Assembly: GCF_001039355.2 (NCBI RefSeq)
Contig: NW_019773617.1
Location: 19,811 to 72,785 of the forward strand
DNA length: 52,975 nt
Origin: Lingula anatina
Lineage: Eukaryota > Brachiopoda > Lingulata > Lingulida > Lingulidae
Direction: 5' to 3'
The translations under genes were made by a program, and so were the position numbers. Each line of letters begins with the position of its first letter. Position 1 is the stretch's first letter. Shown here piece by piece: positions 45,540-52,975 of this stretch. Under the pieces are notes generated by a model that was not told the DNA's origin, did not search any database, and saw only the letters and a list, made by a program, of their open reading frames with translations.

Positions 45540-46904
45540 AGATTATAACCCAGACATTTTCTGAAACAATGATGTGAAGTTTTGTGCCCTTAACGTTACT
45601 TCTCTGGACCCTAGACTTGAAAAAGTTCCCCAATAACGTCAAGCTATTTTCGACGTGGTAGACAAAAATCTGGTGCAAATATATATATATAAGATGGATA
45701 TTTTCACACTCAGTGGTACTTCTTTTAATATATCCTTTGTATCCTTACTGATAATTTAACCAATTGGGCTAAAATTCTTTTCATTTGAGATTAAATGATA
45801 AAAAGTACTTTAAGAATTTGTATTAAGGGTGATGATGAAGATGCCAGTTTTCAGAGACGTTATCTGTCCTGTTTTGAAAACACGCAATTTTAATCCTGTC
45901 AAACATATAACCTTTCACCTTACGTAGATCGTACAAAAATCTTAAGGCAGCACGAGCCAAAATCCAGGTCAAACTCGTGGTGAAGAAAGCATGGCGGCTG
46001 AAGGCGATCGAAGGAAAAAAGCTCTTCTATTCTATTATCTTTCAAAACAGAGTCGAAAAAGGAATGAATTGGCCCGTAGAGCAGCAATGAATCGACTATC
46101 TACGGAGATAATATCACCAGAGATATTCACGGAGATATTCACAGAGGTACCCAGCCCCAGTAGACGGAGTTGGAGGTGGGCAGAATTTTTGCGTATGCAG
46201 TCTCGTCAAAGGGCGCAGTTCGTTCTTATGCTGATGTTTGCCTTGTTCCACACTTTCAACTGAAGAAGGGGAACTAGCTGATGACCAATAACTGACCAAT
46301 GAGCATGCGCACTTAATATTTCTCAGGTAGCTTCCGCATGGCGAACGGAGCCGAGATTTAATTACTGTACCACGCAGGGACGACGTGTGGGGAGGCGTGT
46401 GAGAGGCGGAGAGACTATTAAAAGATTAGGCGTTTTTTCTTTCATGTACATCCGCCATTTTTAGCTCCCAGGATTTGTAAAGCCTGGCTCAATTCGTTGA
46501 GAATGCGGTCTTAGACATAGCAATATTTGATACACCTGTTTGAGTACAAGGGCACTTGAGCGATCAAATACGGACTATGTCCACTGCGCGTCTTAGCGTA
46601 ATTGTTTGTATACCCGCTTATTGAAACAAACATCAGTGCAAGCGCACTTTTACCTATAAGATGAGACGAGACTGAAAATCAAAACAGACAAGATTTTCAA
46701 AAACAAAGAAAAATAAATGACTTTAAAACCAATTTAAAAAAGCATTGGTAGCCATAATTACACCTCCTTCAAAAACAAACAAACAAACAAACAAGCAAAA
46801 AGACAGACAGACAGACAGAAAGACAAACAAACAAATATATAAACAAACAAAAAAAACAATCCACCCACCGATGGTAACTGTCGCGTTGATTCTATACTAC
46901 TCAT
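45540..46904. other. Interval after assembly N, partly duplicated, with a small ORF
   Basis: Bases 45541-45690 repeat 44733-44880 with several differences. The remainder has no counterpart in the other units. An ORF at 45991-46263 begins MAAEGDRRKKALLFYYLSKQ and is basic, with no family recognised; it may be a transposon relic. GGAGCCGAGATTTAAT near 46346 is shared with the MITE at 26172-26382. AAAC/AGAC simple repeats lie at about 46775-46860. Confidence 0.45.
45991..46263 (+). CDS. Unrecognised small ORF, 90 aa
   Basis: Starts with ATG in a good context (AAGCATGGCG) and is rich in Arg/Lys with a short hydrophobic end (FVLMLMFALFHTF). It is unique to unit C and surrounded by repeats. I do not recognise a family. 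It could be the leading end of a DNA transposon ORF or simply chance. Confidence 0.2.
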   Translation: MAAEGDRRKKALLFYYLSKQSRKRNELARRAAMNRLSTEIISPEIFTEIFTEVPSPSRRSWRWAEFLRMQSRQRAQFVLMLMFALFHTFN

Positions 46905-47199
46905 GAATGCATTTGTTAGAATACAAATCAATTAAATATCTTAAGAAGTGGCATACATGTATTATCAATCATCATATATATCTTCTTAAAGAGTCATTCC
47001 ATCAAAAAAATACCAAACTGGATAAAAGATACCAAGTGGGGGGCAGGGGGTGGAAAGGGGCAGCCACTTAGCATTCCAGTATGCCACTTTTACAAAACAT
47101 GATTCATGAGCTTCGTTGTGTCCTCTCCCCACCCCCTCCCTCAATCCCCATTGGGATAGATAGGTGCTTCCTTTGTCAAAAAGACTGGATCTGAATCCA

Positions 47200-48389
47200 C
47201 CATGTTTCAGCACTGTTCTTGCACAGTTTCCAGTTGTCCAAGTATGTTTCATTTTTGTGAGTCTTACCAAGTCACCAGGGTCTCCTGGATTGTGATTTAA
47301 GTATGTTAAATTTCTAGCCCATCTTAAAGAAACAGACTATGTTTGATTTTTGGTGGCTGTTTTGTTCGTCTTCTGTTGATGATTATGCTACAGTCTGCTG
47401 AGCATCGTTAAACACCATGATGAGAGAGAGAGACAGGTCGCATTCAGAACAAATTGACTAATAGTGGACTAATAGATCCATGGATCAAATATGGTCGACC
47501 TACTTAAAAGCGTGCCACCTAATCCACTGATAGACACTGAATAGATTCACCGCGGGGATTGTGCAACAATCCCTTAAGTCCACTGCTGTGAAGGCGACAA
47601 GAAAAAAAATACTCACCTAATTCATTAGCAACAAAAGATTCTGCCTTTACTCTCTCACAGAACTTGTAGGTGTCACAACACACCATGACTGGCACATCAT
47701 ACGCCTTAACCAGGAGTGAGATCTTGGAAGTTCCCACTCTGGACATGACATAACCATTAGCTAACAAAGCGTGAGCACCTAAGAAGACTTTTGTAGCCTG
47801 GAATTAATTGAATGAATCATAGTGTTATTTTGTCTATTACATAAAATAAAATATGTACTTGAAAGTGAATTGTCAAGTCAGACAAAACACACTGTGCTAG
47901 ATGAGATATGGTCATTTTCTTTGAGGAGACAGTGTGAACCGTGTTGGTTGAGACAAAACATTGTGTTAGGTGAGACATTTAAATGTACAAAGGCAAACTT
48001 TGACCATCCCCTCAACAAAGACATAATACACTTTACTGAAACAGATAAAATAATTACTGTATTGTCCCAAGATGTCGTGTTTGATGAGCCAGTGTACATA
48101 GTACAGGTTAACAAAGGATATTTTCACAGAATATCGTGTTAGATGAGACATTATGCATTGTATAAGTTGAGATATTGTGTTAGTTGACCTTTGTGCACTG
48201 CTCTGGTTAACATGCTGTTCATAGTGTCAACTAGGTGACCTGCAGAACAAATATGGCCAACCCACTTAAAAGCTTGCTGTGCAACCCCTTTTAAGACAAT
48301 TAATAGATTCCCTGCAGGGATTTCACAACAAGCATTCAAGTAGGTCGGCCATACTTGATCCAGGGATCTGTTGGTCTTTGTAGGTTCAC
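47200..48389 (-). pseudogene. EIF2B4: EIF2B4 remnant, copy IV
   Basis: The penultimate exon is intact at 47617-47797 ([18 protein letters not shown]...[10 protein letters not shown]). The following exon near 47200-47284 has a one-base loss (GTAAGACT for GTAAAGACT) that shifts frame. The intron at 48101-48120 preserves the empty TTAA site. The sequence stops making gene sense at the N at 48390. Confidence 0.82.
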
Positions 48390-48390
48390 N

Positions 48391-50645
48391 CCTAATTCTG
48401 CCACACTGGTAACGGTTATCGGCCTAGAAACAAGAACAGAGTGGAGGGTACTTGTTAGGTTGGCTTGAGACGCATTTTTACATTCATTCACTTTTGAATT
48501 TCATTATTTCTGCCTTTCATTTTTTAAACAGACACTGGTTACCTACTCAAGGAATAAAATACCTTATCAGTATTGCTTCTGTTCAAGGATATTAGACTTT
48601 TAAATTAAGATTGAAGCTAGAAAATGACAACAACATCTTCAATCACTTTAGGTTTCTTTTCCATGATTGTTGTACATAAATGCATTTGTTAGAATACAAA
48701 CCAATTAAATATCTTAAGAAGTGGCAGAAATGTATTATCAATCATTATATATATCTTCTTAAAGAGTCATTCCATCAAAAAGATACCAACCTGGATAAAA
48801 GATACCAAGTGGAGGGCAGGGGGTGGAAAGGGGCAGCCACTGCTTCTACCCCACACCCAAGGAAAATGCTTAGCATTCCAGTATGCCCCTTTAAAAAATA
48901 TGATTCATGAGCTTCGTTGTGTCCTCTCTCCACCCCCTCCCTCAATCCCCATTGGGATAGATAGGTTCTTCCTTTGTCAAAAAAGACTGAATCTGAATCC
49001 ACCGTGTTTCAGAAAAAAAAGATGGCGCTGTATCTGCCTACCCATGCTCATTGGGGTGTCTCCGTCTGCTTTACCCTCAAGACAACTGGTACGGAGGTGC
49101 AAGGAATGACCCTAATTTCCGTAAACACCATGGTAACGCCATAGACCAGGTTCAGGAGGCTAAGGTTCTCGCACTGTTTTCAGTTGTCCAAGTAGGTTTA
49201 TTTTTTGTGAGTCTTCACCAGTCTTCACCTGTACCCAAATCCTGGAAACACCCCTCTCACTGGCCTCCTTTATAACGTAAGAAGCTGCATTGATGAGAAC
49301 ATAAGAACACTTAATGCCATGTCTAACAAAGCGACGGAGCATCTCTCGCCCTTCTAACTTTGGACAACCATCAACGACGATAACACTGTCTTCCTTTGCA
49401 GTGTGCATGGCAGAGTATCTTCCGGATCAAAGAAGAGCTGAAAAGAGAAGCAAATGTTTAGCATACATGTTTAAACTAAATATGTTTCACTATTAGGAAA
49501 AAAATTAAAACTCTCACCATTAGTATAACTATCCCAACTTAGAAAAAGTTTGTTCAAAAAATTGAAAAAGAATAATCAAACCTAAAAAAAGTGTTCACCA
49601 GTCACCAACCAAACACTAGAAGGACATCCCCATCTCGGATTTTCTGCAGAGCAGTTAGAGATATGGCTTTTCCAGCTAAAACTATCTTTTCTTGCAGCAA
49701 ATCTTCAATAACTTCATCCAAATTTCTTTTGGCCTGGGGAAAAAAACGAAATCTTTAATTTTCCTCACAGTTTCCATATTTATTACCTTAAAATTTCATT
49801 TTTAAGAGAAATTGTGTAAAAGATTTCTACCAAACACTATATAAATCACATAAATATGAAATTACCAACCTGAAGTACACAACTTATTTGCAGAGATGAA
49901 TTGCCCAAGCTTAAAGACTCAAAGCCAAATATGCCAAACGGTTTTATAGACCTATAAGAGGCAACAACTTATTTAAAAGTCATATTTGTCAAAATCAAGG
50001 TATAATGTAACAGGCATAAATATCCAGTCTTATTGAAATTCATATCTGGACCAGAGAATCCAGATTTGGGCCAGCAGATTATATGACTTCTGGTACTCTG
50101 AATGGCCAGTAAGCTAGAAGTTTTTAACCTGGCAGCCATCCAGACATATAAGTATTTTGTATGACCACAAACAGACATGAATTTGGCTTGTTTGGAAATA
50201 CATTATAGGCATTAATGGCTTGGTGGTCTTAAGACCCTGGATGTGCTTAAGCTTAAACTGTTAAAAAAAAAAAAAAAAAAAAAAAAAACACTCCGAGTCT
50301 GGCATCTCACTTGGTGTATGGTTGATGTGCCACTTGAGTGCTTTGATAGCATTCCCCATACTGACTGAAATTGGCCGACACTGGGCCAAGACACTGAAGA
50401 AAAGAATAAGATTTTTTTAATGTTGCACTATTCCATAGATTTATATTCATTGTATTTTTCCATTTGATAGCTTTAGCTAAAGCCCTTCCACTACTATGTT
50501 GCTGTAATGGGCTGGCACTGCATCAGACACTGAAAAGATTAACTGAAAATTTAAATTTTTTGCTGTCCACTTGAGAGCTTTGAAAACATTCCCCAAAGAG
50601 ACTGAAACAACACAACCTGGGATAGAAATATATTAAATATTAACT

Positions 50646-50683
<38 letters not shown>

Positions 50684-52181
50684 GGATGATAACCAGGTGG
50701 GACTTTGAAAATATAGTTACTGAAATTCAAAGAGCCAAAATATGTGTCGGAGTCTATTTCGGAACTTTCAACCTGGGGGAAAATAATCAAACAATTACAG
50801 AAAATAGTGACTTCGTCAAGGTAANTCAAAGAGCCAAAATATGTGTCGGAGTCTATTTCGGAACTTTCAACCTGGGGGAAAATAATCAAACAATTACAGA
50901 AAATAGTGACTTCGTCAAGGTAATTATTGTCTTACACAAAGGAACGCATCAAGTATATAGCAAGTAGACCTGTCAGTCTTGTCCTACCTTATGGATGGCT
51001 TTATTCTGTTATCTAAATCTCTGGCTGGCTCCTTTTGGGGAGGTGTGGTAAAGTCACGAATGACCTGTGAAGAATTTGTAAAACATAAATGCATGCATAG
51101 AAATCTTTTTGGATAATTTTTAACACATTAAAGAGAAAAAAGGACGTATCTGAGTTTTCATTCTTGGTATATCTGGGATTTCACTCTGCTTTATTTATAT
51201 TTCTCGTACTGTCATGTATCTATTTCATATTAATATCAAAAAAAAAAAAAAAAAAAAACAAAAACAAGAGTGAGCCACTGTTCAAGAGAGACCCAATCCA
51301 TACCCACCTGCTTACACCTTGCGTTGGACCCACACACCACCCCCTCTACATACTGTAAGCCCAGCTTTAAGATAGCGGGGTGGATAGCAACATTGTTTGA
51401 GAATCTAGAAAAACAATAATATTACTCTTAAAATTCAAGCTGTTTACAGAATTCATCAATTATATTTACCCCAGCAAGCTAGTTGTTAGTATTTTTGAAA
51501 AAAAAGTCTTTCGGTAGTCTTCATGCAGAATTAGATTCATGGCAAAGAAAAGATTCTTAAATCGTGACTTATATAAAACTATCACCTTAAACTGATAAAT
51601 ATTATAAATCATCACAAGTTAGCCTGAATTCAACCTAAATTGGTTCCTCTCTGATCACGTCGCTACACTGTATCCATGCTTATACTCTGAATAGCCTGAG
51701 TCCGGGAGGTGCCTCTCTCAAACTGCTGGAGGTGCCTGAACAGACCCACTTTCCTCTCAGTGGCGGCCCTCTGGGGCCCGTGTTGTCCTTCTAATTTCTT
51801 GGCAGCTTTCTTTTGTGTGGCTGCATCGTCAACCTTGAGATGGTCAGGGACACGGATAATTTTTTCCTTTGTACTGCCTTCTTTTTTCTGGCCTTCAACA
51901 GAATTGAACCATCAACATTAGTATTTTCATTATACTTTATTTCACATTTCTTTAAGAAATTATTTTTTAATTACATTAATTTTTACTACACTGCAGTCTA
52001 AGGCATACTTTTCAATGAATTAAATTTTTAAAAAATATGATAAGCTTAACTGCCATCGTATCATATAAATAAATTAAACTATATAAATAAAATTTTTAAA
52101 AATGGAAGAAAAAAATATATACATTTAATATTTACTTGCCCCTCCCTCCTTGGTAGAAGTTTTGGCAGCACGCTGAGCCTT
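48391..52181 (-). pseudogene. EIF2B4: EIF2B4 remnant, copy V (beyond assembly join)
   Basis: Exons on the - strand are at 52137-52181 (QKAQRAAKTSTKEGG), about 51690-51900 (end of the VGLFSHL-type exon), 51308-51395, 50291-50393, 49606-49733 (intact, ends DGDVLLVFG), 49265-49437, and a decayed last-exon relic at about 49140-49215. Defects: the 51690 exon has lost its donor. The 51308 exon has lost its AG acceptor and IALLNAF. The 50291 exon has lost GTGAG beside an A run, and the 49265 exon has lost 5 bases. The penultimate exon is absent between 49215 and 49265, so this is a different copy from the one left of the N. Confidence 0.82.
50727..50923. repeat. 98-bp exact direct repeat around an N
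   Basis: 50727-50824 and 50826-50923 look identical and are separated only by N at 50825, as expected when two overlapping contig ends are joined without merging. Confidence 0.92.
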
Positions 52182-52566
52182 CTGAAATCAAAATGTTTTA
52201 CAAATAAACCTCATTGCTTCATTCAAACAGTTGCTAGGAGTCTTTTTACATCCTGTGATGTGTGATGATACACCGATATCTATCATAATATGAGTATTAA
52301 GATCAGGGCTACAGGAGTAAAAATGCCGGGTTTGGGGGGGGGGGGAGGGGGAGAAAAAGAGAGGTTAAAAAAATAAAAGTAAACTGGCACAAATTATCTG
52401 AAGTGCTCTCCCAGCGGGTAAAATCATGTTGTTTCAACGTTGAAGTAATGTTGAATTCAACGTTGACAAGACGTTGGATTAACATTGGACTGGAAAGTTG
52501 TATCAACGCCAAACCCAGTTGTTAGACAACATTCTTGCATAAAAAGACATTGAAATGACCTGAAAT

Positions 52567-52603
<37 letters not shown>

Positions 52604-52975
52604 CATACAGAAACGCAGGTACACAATTATAACGTACACCGTAAAAAAACATTTCAGTGCCTGCTTTGTCTCATTTTTTCAACGCATTTAGCTCCTAAGC
52701 ACGTTTTGCTCCTAAGCATGTTACACGCTTTTAGCCTGGATGTGTTAAGCAGTACTAGGACGCGTTTGATGGCTTAATATATGTAGGGTGTATATGTATG
52801 TTTTTAAGTTAGGATTTCGAAGGTGTATATATATATCACGGTCAACTCAACCTGTCTATCTATCTATAACAGGGTACCGTGAACTGTCAACATCGGTGAC
52901 ATCACTCCATCACATTTACAGCGACTTATTCATCCTTGTTTAAGCTGACCTTGCAAAGAAAGGATGAGTGCGAAT
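52182..52975. other. Right-hand end, no gene seen
   Basis: Similarity to EIF2B4 copy I ends at about 52370. Then follow imperfect TTCAACGTTGA repeats (about 52435-52510) and a T run of about 35 bases (52568-52602). At 52865-52956 the sequence matches 223-312 at the window start. No coding sequence is supported. Confidence 0.5.

Noticed and set aside
15189-52181. A functional EIF2B4 gene spread across the window
   Set aside because: Each copy has lost splice sites, reading frame or exons, and the same exons recur several times in series.

Overview
The window is animal nuclear DNA: AT-rich, intron-bearing, and crowded with SINE, LINE, Tc1/mariner and MITE-like repeats. The coding content (a somatomedin-B-like ectodomain followed by a CAACHG-type cysteine motif) and the short dispersed repeats suggest a lophotrochozoan, most likely a mollusc. 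That taxonomic call is inference. Three single N positions show that it is a stitched assembly.

The main structure is a tandem segmental duplication with a unit of roughly 15-18 kb. Each unit contains, in + orientation, (i) a shared upstream arm, (ii) a conserved proximal promoter, and (iii) an intact three-exon gene for a secreted cysteine-rich protein. A partial, broken copy of the translation factor gene EIF2B4 (eIF2B delta) follows tail-to-tail on the - strand. The three intact genes are A (8904-15101, 630 aa), B (23738-28079, 635 aa) and C (40409-44607, 631 aa). They keep identical intron phases (1, then 0), GT-AG sites, and a 92-bp middle exon that no ORF finder would report. Their products have a signal peptide, a basic RFRR site, a somatomedin-B-like domain, a long Cys-rich region and a C-terminal hydrophobic tail. 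They look like GPI-anchored proteins built from the ectodomain type found on some invertebrate secretin/Methuselah-like GPCRs, but no seven-helix domain is present.

The EIF2B4 remnants lie at 985-2990, 15189-17151, 29360-36690, 47200-48389 and 48391-52181. They carry frameshifts, lost splice sites, fused or missing exons and inserted transposons, so they are treated as pseudogenes. The functional EIF2B4 is presumably elsewhere.

Because the units are paralogous, young insertions can be read against empty sites. These are a 4.0-kb TTAA-flanked element at 30333-34339, a 2.0-kb insertion in intron 2 of gene A, a LINE tail at 19640-20802, and two Tc1-like elements, one of which carries a nested MITE. 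Single-N joins at 45539, 48390 and 50825 coincide with duplicated or out-of-order paralogous sequence, so the true copy number of the array may be higher than assembled.
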